64,000 nucleotides of DNA from Megaustenia siamemsis. Taxonomy: Eukaryota > Mollusca > Gastropoda > Stylommatophora > Ariophantidae. The notes under the pieces are model-generated. The model ran no database searches and was not told the origin of the DNA. It saw only the letters and a program-made list of their open reading frames with translations. The stretch is from the NCBI GenBank assembly GCA_032433765.1, contig JAVIAB010000041.1, positions 82,521,928 to 82,585,927 on the forward strand, written 5' to 3'. Below, one piece after another: positions 11,233 to 22,142 of the stretch (positions are counted from its first letter, which is position 1; each line of letters begins with the position of its first letter). Made by a program: the position numbers and the translations under genes.

Positions 11233-11417
11233 GTTTACCCAGTCTTTAATGAGTACCGGATTTTTTTCTGGGAAAGTAAAGCAGCACGGGCGTAATACCG
11301 ACCACATTACCCCAAAAATCATGTGCCGAATGTCTGTAAAATTTATTGTCACTAACACCATATTTTCTATATGCCACTTGGTGTGACGGGGGTACGTTAC
11401 TTTATTTTTTTTTTTTA
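11233..11417 (+). mobile_element. SINE-1 copy a, 3' half
   Basis: The body and tail of the SINE interrupted at 9030: GTTTACCCAG, a GGATTTTTTTCTGGGAAAG block, GGGCGTAATACCGACCAC, CACTAACACCATATT and a T-rich end. It aligns with the uninterrupted SINE at 11937 and the one ending at 45060. Confidence 0.87.
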
Positions 11418-11429
11418 ATGTATCTATTT

Positions 11430-11936
11430 AGTCTATCCAAAAATACACTCAACACACAGGAAAAGAAAGTGTATATTGGTTACAACATTAAGACTATGGC
11501 ATACTAATTACCCAGGAGCCCAAGCTATTATGCAAGTGCCAAGAAATTTCCAGTAACTTAAATGTCATAAAGCTGGTGGTGGTCATGGAGACCACAGATG
11601 TCAGAGCTGCTCACTGCAGCGGAAATGTCAACCATCATCAACATGTGTCACCTCTGACACATGGGGTAGGGTCGAGATGAGATACACAAAGAGAAGCCAT
11701 CCCTGACCTCAAAATGTCCCAGAGGGAAAGGTGACTGGGTTTGTGTGCAGCACAGTGGACTTTGGCTCAAGTGTGGGAGATGACCAGCATATCCCACAAG
11801 CTGTAAGTTATATTTGAAGGTGGGACCAATAGTGGTGTGTGAAGAATACACAGGGAGCAAGTCTAACTGCTTCAAAGTTGTGGTGAACAGTACTGTACTC
11901 ATGACTATGTTATTGTACACATCAAATCATTGCTCA
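11430..11936. other. Unique segment with possible coding relics
   Basis: Not a tandem repeat. On the plus strand one frame runs RDEIHKEKPSLTSKCPRGKG and on for about 75 codons with a single TGA, and has several Cys. On the minus strand there is an 90-codon frame from 11920. An AGCT|GTAAGTT donor-like site lies near 11801. I recognise no family, so this may be an old exon or chance. Confidence 0.25.
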
Positions 11937-12176
11937 GGAGCCGCAATAGCTCAGTGGTTAGTGAACTGGACTACAAAGGACAAGAGGCCGGGTTCGATCC
12001 TGACCAACGGTTCCACCCAGCATTAAGTGGGACCGGATTTTTTCTGGGAAAGCAAAGCAGCATGTGCGTAATACCGACCACATTACCACAAAAATCATGT
12101 ACCGAAGGTCTGTAAAAAATGATGGTCACTAACACCATATTCCCTATATGCCACTTGGCGTGACAGGGCTCTTAAC
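11937..12176 (+). mobile_element. SINE-1 copy b, uninterrupted
   Basis: Head GGAGCCGCAATAGCTCAGTG with box B GGTTCGATCC at about 11991, then the body with GGATTTTTTCTGGGAAAGC, GCGTAATACCGACCAC, and the end CCACTTGGCGTGACAGGG. It is about 240 bp. It is the reference I used for the split copies at 8948 and 44490. Bases 12180-12640, after it, are unique AT-rich sequence in which I see nothing certain. Confidence 0.87.
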
Positions 12177-12741
12177 AGTAACATTTTATCATTGATCAAA
12201 TCGATGACACCTCAAGCCAACTGTCTGTAGAGACTAGACCATGTCACCATTTATTTTATTTCATTTATATTATTGTATTATTTTAATTGTAGCACATGAT
12301 GTCCCGTACCGAACGAGGGTTTTCCATTGGAATCCCCCTTAATGTTGTTGTCGTGATTTCTATTGTGGCGATTCATGATTGTGCAAAGAAGTTACGACTG
12401 TGGTTTTCTGTTGCCTTCCATCAGTTTGTTTATGGTTGGCTCCGCTAGCCTTTGCCTAAAAAGTCTCACCCACAAGGTAGTGGGGTTGTAATACTTCGGG
12501 GTACCTCCCTTAGCCTTTTACTCTCCAGTGCTTACCTGCAAGGCAGCCACAGGTTGTACTGTTTATTGCATACAGTAGCTAGTAAAATTACCTGACTTGA
12601 CCCGGAAGATCTATAGATCCCTGTTTAGATCTATACCTATGTTTCATAGATTATACCAAAGCCTTTGACAAAGTAAAGCACCAAGAAATAATTTTAGAAA
12701 GCATAAACATAGACAGCAAAGATCTAAGAATAATAAAGAAC

Positions 12742-13737
12742 ATGTACTGGCAACAAACAGCGGCCATAAGAACTGGAAACCAATTGGGAATATTTCAACA
12801 AATAAAACAGGGTGTTAGACAAGGTTGTGTGCTGTCACCAGATTTGTTTAATATTTATAGTGAGATTATTTTAAGATCCATAAGGGACATGCCTGGAATA
12901 ACAATTGGAGGTCATAATATAAATAATCTAAGGTATGCTGATGATACAGTCTTAATCGCTAAGAGTGAAAATGAGTTACAAGAAATGTTGGACATTATAA
13001 TGAAAGAAAGCAAAAATATAGGACTCAGCCTTAATAGCAAAAAGACAGAAGTAATGGTAACAACAAAGAAAAAGACATCACCTCAGTGCAAAATAAAGAC
13101 AAGTGGAAGAATATTAAAACAGGTAAATGAATTGAAATATTTGGGAACTTTGTTAACCTCAGACGGAAGATGTACAAAAGAGGTGAGATGCAGAATGGTT
13201 CAGGCACAAGCAGCTTTCCAAAAAATGAGGAAGATACTGTGCAATCCATTTTTGACAATAGAAACAAGAAAAAGAGTTCCTAAATGTTATGTAGAGCCAG
13301 TCTTAACATATGGATGTGCATCATGGACAATAGGACAACAGACAAGAAAATCACTGGAGGCTGTAGAAATGTGGTTTTACAGAAGAATGTTGAGAATACC
13401 ATGGACAGCTAAGAAGAGTAATGAAGATGTTCTGAGAGAGGTCAAAGCAAAAAGAGAGCTAATTTCCAATATTAGGAAGAAACAATCATCATTTTTTGTC
13501 CATGTAATGAGAAGAGAACTGGAATATATTATATATAATATTGTTATTGTTATTGGTTATGGAAGGCCTCGGCATCACAGCAAACGAATTAAAATCCATA
13601 ATTGCTCAACCGCCCGTGCCAGTGGAATCATCCGAATTACCAACTCATCTCCCAAACAAAGAAAGGTAACTGTAGTCCCCATCGTAGCAGTCTCAGCACA
13701 CGCCAAAAGACATAAGGCGAAACCGCGCAGAAAGTGA
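12742..13737 (+). pseudogene. LINE B reverse transcriptase, chimaeric frame
   Basis: Residues 1-263 are [15 protein letters not shown] at 24-36, catalytic YADD at 65-68, [19 protein letters not shown], and [15 protein letters not shown]. From residue 264 the frame runs into the inserted segment ([12 protein letters not shown] onward), so the last 68 residues are not LINE-derived. The true LINE continuation is after 13882. It is therefore a dead fragment and not a novel protein. Confidence 0.87.
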
Positions 13738-13876
13738 ACACAGCCAACTGTTCCCTGTCATACGATATCATCATTCATCGTAAACAAGCGGGATATCGAA
13801 GCAGGATCAAAACGGATGAGACACACAGCTCACGGTGTGCACAGAGCACTTAACTCAGTACAGTAGCATATAATAT
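13531..13876. mobile_element. Insertion of unknown class within LINE B
   Basis: Removing these 346 bases restores the LINE B coding sequence (..LEYI|VTTGKIEG..). The flanks share TATATT (13525-13530 and 13877-13882). The ends are AT-rich and roughly inverted (ATATATAATATT against ATATTATATG). There is no transposase frame or tRNA-like head. It may be a short non-autonomous element; boundaries are uncertain by several bases because the ends are low complexity. Confidence 0.6.
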
Positions 13877-14188
13877 TATATTGTAACAACTGGGAAAATT
13901 GAGGGAAGAAGAGATAGAGGGAAGCAAAGAGAAACAATAACAGACAGCTTAAGAGAATGGCTTGGCAGAAGGTCAACAACAGAAATGATAAATAGCTGCC
14001 GTCGAACTGTAGAGATCGAAAGCCATAGTCAGTTATAGTTATAGTATATATAAAGAGACTTATAAGACAATGAATGAGACATGATCACCTACGCCAATAG
14101 GCCTGGTATTTGATGATTTTAATTGCGAGACTCGTGCAAATAATTAGAATGAATGAATCAAGATTTAATATGTTAGTAAAATCGCAGT

Positions 14189-15167
14189 ACAAGGATGTAT
14201 TTTATCGCCCTTGTTATTTGGAATTGTTATGGACTTCATAATGAAGAAATGCTGCACTGGTAATAAAGGCATCGAATGGATACAAGGAGACCATTTGGAG
14301 GACCTCGACTTTGCTGATGACATAGTTCTCATCAGCAGTCAGATAAAAACGATGCAGGAAAACACAAATGAACTATCATCAATAGCCAGCAAAATTGGGC
14401 TTGAGGTCAATCATGAAAAGACTAAAGTCATGAAAAGTTTAATTCCAACAAGTGACAAAATATACATGGAAAACAAACCAGTAGAAGAGATCGATCACTT
14501 TATCTATCTTGGAAGTCACATTGATCGAGAAGGGGATACGAGCAAAGAAATTAGAATCAGACTGGCTAAAGCAGCAATGTCTTTCAGAAGCCTTGAAAAG
14601 TTGTGGAAATCAAAACTAATCAGCACAAACACAAAACTTAGGCTATTCAAATCAAATGTACTATCAACCCTTACGTATGCGTGTGAAAGCTGGAAAACAA
14701 CAAGAGATATAGAAACAAAGTTGAACGCATTCGAAAATAAATGTCTAAGGAAAATACTTGGTATAGCATGGAACGAATTCAAAACAAACGAGGAAATTAG
14801 AGAAATCGCCAATCAACCACTAATATCTTCAGTAATAAAGAAAAGACGATGGTCATTTGTTGGACGTGTGATGAGAAGAGATAATAACCGAATAGCAAAG
14901 CAAGCCCTCATATGGGAAACAACAGGTAAAAGAAAAAGAGGAAGACCCAGGGAGACACTGAGAAGAACATTGATGAGAGAGGCAAGAGCAGCAGGAATCG
15001 GCTCCCTCAATGAGATAGAACTGCTTGCACAGAACAGAGACAATGGCGAGATTTGATAAAATATCTTTAAAAGAAAACTGCTAGAACAAAAATTCATATA
15101 GGAGAAGGTGTATCTTGGTCTACGCCCTATGGGCCGGTTACGGCTCGAAAGGTCAATAGATAGATAG
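14189..15167 (+). mobile_element. LINE A, second copy with 11-bp TSD
   Basis: A 979-bp insertion flanked by AAAATCGCAGT at 14178-14188 and 15168-15178. It starts within RT (QGCILSP) and ends in the same 3' UTR (ACGCCCTATGGGCCGG) and (GATA)n tail as the copy at 9031. Clean duplications and few lesions suggest a younger insertion than the 9031 copy. Confidence 0.93.
14211..15056 (+). pseudogene. LINE A reverse transcriptase fragment
   Basis: A 281-codon frame uninterrupted to the end of the element. It has FADD at about residues 34-37, KYL-like YLGSHID, YACESW, the GKRKRGRPRETLRRTL basic block and LAQNRDN. It lacks everything before the QGCILSP block because of 5' truncation, so it cannot encode a working enzyme. 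Confidence 0.88.
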
Positions 15168-15179
15168 AAAATCGCAGTT

Positions 15180-15360
15180 GACTTACCTTGTCTAAAAATG
15201 GGCAAAAATCAACAAAAATGTTTGACACAAGTTGGAGTAAGAAGAAGAAGCGATGGCCGTCAACGGTGGAGAGATGTTGTTGGAGCAGACTCTCAGCAGA
15301 CGCGGCTCGCAGAGTTGTCGTGAGTCGTGCTTCCGGGTCAGGTCATCGCGCATGCGCCAG
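15180..15360. promoter_or_regulatory. Promoter-like island: ETS and NRF1-type motifs
   Basis: A GC-richer stretch contains CTTCCGGG (ETS type, about 15330) and the palindrome GCGCATGCGC (NRF1 type, about 15348). On the minus strand a TAGACAAG|GTAAGTC donor lies at about 15184, so the motifs sit upstream of a possible minus-strand first exon. On the plus strand they lie just after a possible first coding exon. Paired ETS and NRF1 sites are common at housekeeping and bidirectional promoters. Confidence 0.4.
15253..15319 (+). CDS. Possible first coding exon (unidentified)
   Basis: ATG at 15253 follows an in-frame TAA and begins MAVNGGEMLLEQTLSRRGSQ, ending at TTGTC|GTGAGT (15319). It is 22 codons plus one base. 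I cannot name the protein and see no second exon downstream before the next repeats. A minus-strand exon overlapping it is equally possible. Bases 15360-15960 beyond it are unique with A/T runs and nothing recognised. Confidence 0.3.
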
Positions 15361-15974
15361 TGCAGGCTTGCCAACTTGGCTTTTTCTAAGCCAGATTTAA
15401 GAAATCTTGATTTTTTTTCAAGGTGATTGGCTTTTTTATTTTTATTGGCTTTTATGGCTTTTTTTTTTTTTTTTGCCAAACAAACGGAAATCCGTGGAAA
15501 CTAAATTCGCCCTAATCTGAAATTTGTCAACTTCAAACTTTTCAGACCGCATGTTCTACGTATCCGTCTGTCCAAACTGATGATGAAACTGAATCCGCTT
15601 ACCAGGGCATATTGCGTAATAGAAATCAACGACAGGTGTCGGCTTGTTGATTGATATCGGTTGATGATATCTCACTGGAAGTGATTAGCCTTTAGATCGT
15701 CGGCGAGGGCGTCAAGCTTCAGTCCGACTTAGGAGTTTCAACCCCGATGTTGTAATCTGATTATGCGGGCGGGATCCTTACCCTTCAAACTGCCAGGCTT
15801 GTCTGATTATCTGATAATATTAGTTTTAATATTAGTATGAACTTTTGCTGTTTGTCATGACATTGGTGGGTCTTGTGATGTCGAAGTTTTTAAAGGACTG
15901 ACCACTGTAACTACTATAGAAGGTGTGGCTATAAACACGAAATAAAAGTATAAAAGAGATGATCGACGATTGCT

Positions 15975-16445
15975 TGGGGAACACTTACACCTATTCCCTC
16001 TCCTTTTCTTACACCTATTCCCTCTCCTTTTCTTACACCTATTCCATCTCCTTTTCTTACAGCTATTCTCTCTCCTTCTCTTACACATATTCCCTCTCCT
16101 TTTCTTACAGTTATTGTCTCTCCTTCTCTTACAGTTATTCTCTCTCCTTCTCTTACAACTATTCTCTCTCATTCTCTTACAGTTACTCTCTCTCCCTTTC
16201 TTACAACTATTCTCTCTCCTTCTCTTACAACTATTACCTTTCCTTTTCTTACAGCTATTCTCTCCTTCTCTTACACCTATTCCCTCTCCTTTTCTTACAA
16301 CTATTCTCTCTCCTCTCTTACAGCTATTCCTTCTCCTTCTCTTATAGTTATTCTCTCTCCTTCACTTACAGTTATTCTCTCTCCTTATCTTTCAGCTATT
16401 CTCTCTCCTTCTCTTACAGCTATTCTCTCTCCTTCTCTTACAGAG
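15975..16445. repeat. Minisatellite, 24-bp pyrimidine-rich unit
   Basis: About 20 copies of a 24-bp unit containing CTTACAGCTATTCTCTCTCC. The period is divisible by three, giving Ser/Tyr/Leu-rich and Lys/Arg-rich phantom frames. Nearly all bases are pyrimidine on the plus strand. Confidence 0.92.
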
Positions 16446-16685
16446 AAGCTGTCAGTTCAAGTGTTAAGACTAATTAGGACAATAAAGACAATCGGAAATG
16501 ACATTCAGACTCGGTGCAATCCCAGAAGTGAAAAAGCTACTTAGTTTAAATGCATGCATATTGTGACTGTGTTTTAAATAAATGTGAAATTAATTGTAGT
16601 GCAAAGATACACAGAGGTACCCAGTCGGTAAGAAGTGCAACTTTTTTTATCATCATATTTCTGGTTAAATCTGTTTATTTTAGGT

Positions 16686-16686
16686 A

Positions 16687-16730
<44 letters not shown>

Positions 16731-16746
16731 ATATATATATATATAT
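16686..16746. repeat. (AT)n microsatellite
   Basis: About 60 bp of alternating AT with one ACATGT interruption, just upstream of the RRM-like frame. Confidence 0.95.
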
Positions 16747-16818
16747 GTTATAATCTTAAGTAGGAAAGATGGAAGACATGCACGGTAGTCAGTACGTAAA
16801 ACAAACAGTTGTAAAGTA

Positions 16819-17067
16819 ATGGTATATCAATTAGATAAAGACATTAAAGAAACTCATGTTAGGAAATATTTTAGTACATTTGGGGAAATTATGTTTTTTA
16901 AATTAATAGATAGGCCAGAAGAGACTAGGAAAGCCATAATATTGTGCAAAGATAGTGATATCGTAAACAATATTTTAAGGGAAAAATATCATATTACAAA
17001 GAAGAACAAGTTGCAAGTTGAAATTTACAGTTCGATAAGTAGAAAGACGTGGGAGAAGGACAAATAA
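16819..17067 (+). pseudogene. RRM-like frame, N-terminal part of a decayed ORF
   Basis: The 82 codons begin MVYQLDKDIKETHVRKYF and contain STFGEIMFFKLI and KAIILCKD, spaced like an RNA recognition motif (beta1, helix, beta2, beta3). A 16-codon frame from 16769 ends in TAATG, its stop sharing an A with this start; joining the two across one base would extend the RRM upstream, so a frameshift is likely. After 17067 the frame decays. It might be ORF1 of a retroelement or a host gene remnant. I do not recognise a specific protein. Confidence 0.5.
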
Positions 17068-17315
17068 ATTCGTAAACACTAAAATAGGTTGTACGCCATA
17101 AATTTAAACAAACACATAAGGAAAGTACATTTGTGGGGAGAAGAGTAGATCAGGAGAAACCAACGACGTAGAGGAATATAGCACAGCCGATGAAGAAATA
17201 GAGACGAAAGATTTAATAAAGCAATTCAAAAGAACGTTAGAAATTAAAAATAAAGCTACACAAACTATTACTGAATAAACAAGGGAGATGAAGAAATAAT
17301 TTAGAGACGGCTTGT

Positions 17316-17723
17316 GTGGCTACAAATATCCTAGAAGATGTGATATCAAGAAAAAATGTCGAGATAAGAATTATGGAGAAGAGAAGTGAAAAAGATGAGT
17401 TGATGCTAGTAGAGATGAAAGACACAGTAGATAGGCTTGAGTGCAAAAACAAGTGTCTAGAAACAAGAATTAAAGAGCTTGAAGCTATTGCAGAACAAAA
17501 GTCTGAGACTGACAGATGCAGTGATTGTATGATTCGAGAAGTTGATGAGATGAAAGCAAAGAATAACCAACTTTTAGGTGAAGTCAAAGTGTCCAAGGAT
17601 TTAGTTGTAAGTTTAAGAAAGGTGAAATCAGAAGTAGATGACAAGGTAAAGAACCTAATACGAGAGAAGTCTGACTTAGAGGAACAGGTAGCGTGCTCTA
17701 AGGCGAAAGAATTCCGAGATTAA
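17316..17723 (+). pseudogene. Coiled-coil frame downstream of the RRM-like frame
   Basis: The 135 codons are rich in Glu, Lys, Leu and Val with heptad spacing (VDRLECKNKCLETRIKELEA, LIREKSDLEEQV), predicting a long coiled coil. A partly open acidic stretch (ADEEIETKDLIKQF) links it to the RRM frame. It stops at 17723. A further 65-codon frame at 17806-18003 begins with a duplicated CERREPNVD. Order and strand suggest one broken gene or element across 16.77-18.0 kb. Confidence 0.45.
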
Positions 17724-17805
17724 GAAAGAGATTAATCGAAGGCCAGATGTAGAAAAGAGTAGAGCAACAAAATGAAGGATAAAGAAGCAAGTAGTTACAG
17801 TAGAT

Positions 17806-18003
17806 TTGTGTGAGAGACGCGAGCCTAATGTTGATGTCTGTGAGAGACGCGAGCCTAATGTTGATAGTTCTTCAGGTTCAGAAGTGGTGTTCTGGCCACT
17901 TGGAACCCCAGAGCGAGACAAGATAATACAAGAAGGAAGAAGGCGGTGTGATGAGCGGGTGAAAACATCCTTTTTATGCCCAAAGAATGGGAAGGATGAA
18001 TGA
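17806..18003 (+). pseudogene. Short frame with 9-residue duplication
   Basis: This frame starts with two tandem copies of CERREPNVD (27-30 bp direct repeat), then SSSGSEVVFWPLGTPERDK and a Cys-containing end. It follows the coiled-coil frame on the same strand and may be its C-terminal part after frameshifts. No family recognised. Confidence 0.35.
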
Positions 18004-18514
18004 TTTTCTGGAACATGCCAGCAAAAGAAAGCGCGAGAACCATTCATATCAATAATTGTTGTAATGTCAGTATGTTGACAATAATGTAACGAATAGGTCA
18101 GAGGACTAATTTGGTAGACAATATACATAGACAGTTGCAGATAAGCATCCTAGGTTCATCTGTTCTTTGGGAGGAATTGTAATTATTTTTACTGGTTGAT
18201 GTAGTACCTAATAATGTTGTTATATGAGTCTACTAATTTTTAGACGAATTTGCTATATATGTAAACAAATATTCTATGTCAGTGTGTTCTAAATGATGAG
18301 TATGAGTCTATAAATGTACTGTTGCCTTAATGAGGAGACGGAATTCTAGGCTATGAAGATGTCGGTAGAAAAGCAAGAAGTGTTGTAATCATGTAAGAAG
18401 ATACGAGAGTCGATAGACGATAATGTAAACAAAGGAGGGTAAGGGATGCCCAAAGTTTACCAGTAATGACAACTGACCAATGAGAAACCATAATTTAATT
18501 AGCTGTATAGCTGA

Positions 18515-20634
18515 GAAACAAGCAAAAATCTGATTCATCAACAAACCCACTCGACATAACAGCTTTAAATCAAAAAGATATTAAAGATACCTATACAAGT
18601 AAAGAACACATACCAGAAGCTGCTAGAGGAAGGAATTGAACAATACAGAAGAGAAAATCCTGATGAAAAAGTAACAACCAAATGGCAATGCATAAAGAAA
18701 AGCATACAAAAAGCCTGCGACACCTTACCCAAAAGAGAAAAGAACAAAAAACAAAAATGGATAACTAACACCATCTTAGAAAAATGGAAGAAAGGAGACA
18801 AGCGAAGAACACTGCCCAATACAATAAAATAGATAATGAGATACGCAAAATGTGCAAAAAGGCAAAAGAAGACTGGCTCAGCCAAAAATGTAGAGAAATA
18901 GAAACTATGGAAAGCAAACAAGACCTAAGAGGAATGCACACAGAAATAAAGAGAATGACTAATAAAAATAAAAAAGCCACAGAAGGTGGATGCATTGCAG
19001 ACAAAAAAGGAAAAATGCTAACAGACAATATGGATATCATAGATAGATGGCAGGAATATATAACAGAACTATTTCATGATCAAAGGGACAAGAAACCAGT
19101 TATAAAATGTACATCAGGCTATAAAATCTTAAAATCTGAGGTGGAAAAAGCTATAAAAACAATGAAAAGGGGAAAAGCAGCAGGACCTGAAAGCATACAG
19201 ATAGAGATGATACAGGCACTTGAAGATTTTGGCATTGAAGTGATTACAGACATATGCAACGACATATACCACACAGGATACATACCAAATGAACTAAAAA
19301 CATCAACTTTCATTGCATTGCCTAAAAAGAATGGTGCAGTTGAATGCAGTGACTTTAGAACAATAAGCCTAATGAGCCATGTTACAAAAATCTTGCTAAA
19401 AGTTATACAAGGAAGGATTCAGAATAAAATCAATACTGAATTAGATGAGCAGCAATTTGGATTTAGGAAAAATAGCGGGACAAAAGAAGCCATATTCTGC
19501 ATGAGAACATTAATCGAAAAATTCACAGAAGTAAACAAACCAATATATGCCTGCTTCATAGACTACACCAAAGCTTTTGATAGAGTACACCACAAACAAC
19601 TTATAGAATGCCTAAAAGAGATACATCTAGATGACATGGATATACGACTAATATGCAATCTATACTGGGAGCAAACAGCAATAATAAAATATAACAAAGA
19701 GTTCTCTACACCCATTGATATAAAAAGAGGAGTAAGACAAGGATGCATCCTATCACCAAGCTTGTTCAATCTATACACTGAGCAAATCTTTAAAAACATC
19801 ATAGAGATGCCAGGCCTACAAATTAATGGAAAGATAATCAATAACCTAAGATATGCTGACGATACTGTTCTACTAGCAGAAAATCCTAAAGACCTACAAC
19901 AATTACTTAATGAAATAAACACGACAAGCAAAAAATATGGACTAGATATGAATATCAAAAAGACTAAAACTATGATCATAAACAAAGAAAATACTCAAAA
20001 CCCACAAGTGGATATCAAAATTGAAGGAATAGACCTTGAGACAGTTCAGAACTATAACTACCTTGGACATACTATAACCAGTGATGGAAAATGTACAACT
20101 GAAATAAACAAAAGAATAGGAATGGCAAAAAGTAATTTTAATGTCATGAAGGACATACTAACATCAAAACAAATAACACCAGAGCTAAAACTAAGAATAG
20201 CAAAATGTTACATCTTCTCAATATTCCTATATGGTGCTGAAACATGGACATTAGACAAGAAAACAGAACAGAGAATTGAAGCCTTTGAAATGTGGATATA
20301 TAGAAGAATAGGTAGAATTGGATGGAAGGAAAAGAAAACAAATGACAAAGCCTTAAAACAACTAAAAATGAAAAGAGAACTTCTGAACACAATTAGAACA
20401 AGACAAATGCGATTCTTAGGCCATGTTAAAAGACACAACAGCCTACTGAAAGTGATCCTGGAGGGGAAAATACAAGGTAAAAGAGGCAGAGGCAGACCAA
20501 GATTAACATGGACGAGTAACATCAAAAGATGGACAAATCAGACTATGACAACCTGCACCATCAAAGCAAGATATAGAGCAAAATGGCGCTCCATGGTAGC
20601 CAACCTTCGTTGCGGAGACGGCACTCAATGATGA
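18515..20634 (+). mobile_element. LINE C, 5'-truncated, with 11-bp TSD
   Basis: Flanked by TGTATAGCTGA at 18504-18514 and 20635-20645. It starts in the linker before RT and ends in VANLRCGDGT, a stop, and a short ATGATG tail, an ending suited to RTE-like elements. It interrupts the segment holding the RRM-like frame, so 16.7-18.5 kb and 20.65-22.1 kb were contiguous before insertion. A second copy is at 35085-36975. Confidence 0.93.
18784..20631 (+). pseudogene. LINE C reverse transcriptase, near-intact frame
   Basis: 615 codons: the pre-RT helix region, KRGKAAGPE, LPKKNGAVECSDFRTISL, the catalytic FIDYTKAFD (Asp at about residue 260), RGVRQGCILSPSLF, YADD at 357-360, YLGHTITSDGKC, YGAETWT, RRIGRIGWKEKKTND and a C-terminal GKRGRGRPRLTW. 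One A is missing in the A-run at 18780-18784 compared with the 35107 copy, so the upstream linker (KACDTLPKREKNKKQKW) is out of frame. The endonuclease domain is absent. RT residues look intact, but the copy cannot move by itself. Confidence 0.9.
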
Positions 20635-20645
20635 TGTATAGCTGA

Positions 20646-22142
20646 CTACTCGAGGAGTAAGTCACCTGAAGTAAACGTACACAATGGTGATATCCATGAT
20701 TACATCGGTTTATTTAAGGCTTGAGTCGAGTTGAGAGGACGCTATTTACAGACGTAGAAGTCTTAGCAAGAGTTAGGAGAACTCAGAATTGACATAGAGG
20801 AACATGCTAGCGGCATTAAGAGCAGTGAGCGTATTTATGGAGAAAAGACATAGGAAATTAAGAAGAGAAGAGAGAGTCAGAGATGGAGAGACTCTTATAT
20901 AGGGATTCCGAGTGTGGAACAGAACTTGGAGATGTACAGATGTATGAATGAAGTGTGTTGAGGATATTTTTGGTATAGAAGTCTAGACAGACTAGACTTG
21001 CTTAAATGCCATGTCATATTTTAAGTCATAATGTCGATTACTATATGTTTGGTCTAGCCAAGAATGTTGTGTGAAATATTTTATAGGAAACATGTTGTAC
21101 GGACGCACATTTTAACATTTTTTTATGAAAATGTAATTATATATTGATAGGGAGAATTGTCCAAAATTAGGACTACGTTAGGGAGGAGGAACACAAAAGA
21201 GCTTAAATATTTCAGAATTTATGTTGTCGGAAAATGTTTTGTATGCATGAGACACATGTTGTGTCACAAAGATGTTTATTGAATATAATGATATTGTTGT
21301 AGAATTATGAATGTTGTTGAAATGTGTAACATGTATGTTAAACACCAATGGCAGGACCTATTTTAATGGACCGACAGATATGTTGGTTAATTAAAGACTG
21401 ACATAGACAAAACAGACGCTGACCTCAATTTAGGTCAAGCTGGCCTACATTCTGGCTAGGTCCACAGTGACGTCACGTTAGCCAGAGGCTTCAAAGCAAA
21501 ACAAAGAGGCGTGGCAGAGCCATGTTGGGTAATTGTATAAATTCATGATGCATTTTATTAGATTCCAGTTTATCAGATGTTGTATTTGTATTTCTAGTTG
21601 TAAGAATTGATGAACAAGAATTGTAGATGATATATGAATTTAAAAAAAAAGAGAAATTGGTTAGGCCATTGATGAAGTAGAAAGATAGCAATCACACTAT
21701 ATTTTTTTTATTTTGAGTTAAATTAATCTATTAATAGATCAGTTGAACTGAAAGGTTGAAGGAGATATTGTTACAATGTGACTCAGCCATGAAGACTTTT
21801 GCGTGGATTCTTTAGGTTATGGAGAGCAAAACAACACAAACGGCACAGCAACATTCGAGGCACCGCTGATAGAAAATTTAGAAGACAAAAGACGCAGGTG
21901 AAATGAGACGAGGCCAGGCACCACAAATACATCTTGTTCATTTTCCGGACGGATCTGTCTGTCCAATATTGGCAGATTCAGCCACGAGAGGAGCTGTTCA
22001 GTAAAACAGCCTCCAACATAAGACACTAATATTTGACCAAACTAACTGATCAGGATTGATTGCAACCGTCTGTCAAGATCCCAAATACCAAATATATATA
22101 TATATATATATCATGCTAATTTTGATAATTGTAAATAATAGT
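20646..22142. other. Unique 3' flank of the RRM/coiled-coil segment
   Basis: No convincing gene. A TGACGTCA-like CRE at about 21470 and a TATAAAT at about 21537 give it a promoter-like or LTR-like look. An AT microsatellite lies at 22091-22110. No second copy of this sequence was found upstream to prove an LTR pair. Confidence 0.3.

Larger units (their letters stand above)
12640..14035 (+). mobile_element. LINE B, 5'-truncated, carrying an insertion
   Basis: The LINE begins inside RT at [12 protein letters not shown] (about 12643) and continues through 13530. A foreign 346-bp segment follows, then the LINE resumes at 13883 with the C-terminal IEGRRDRGKQRETITDSLRE block to about 14030, with a TTATAG-type short tail. 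A minus-strand copy of the same family is at 31485-32179. Bases 14040-14177 beyond it hold nothing I recognise. Confidence 0.85.

Noticed and set aside
20646..22080. LTR of an LTR retrotransposon
   Set aside because: TATA and CRE-like motifs are present, but I found no second copy, primer-binding site or polypurine tract to support it.
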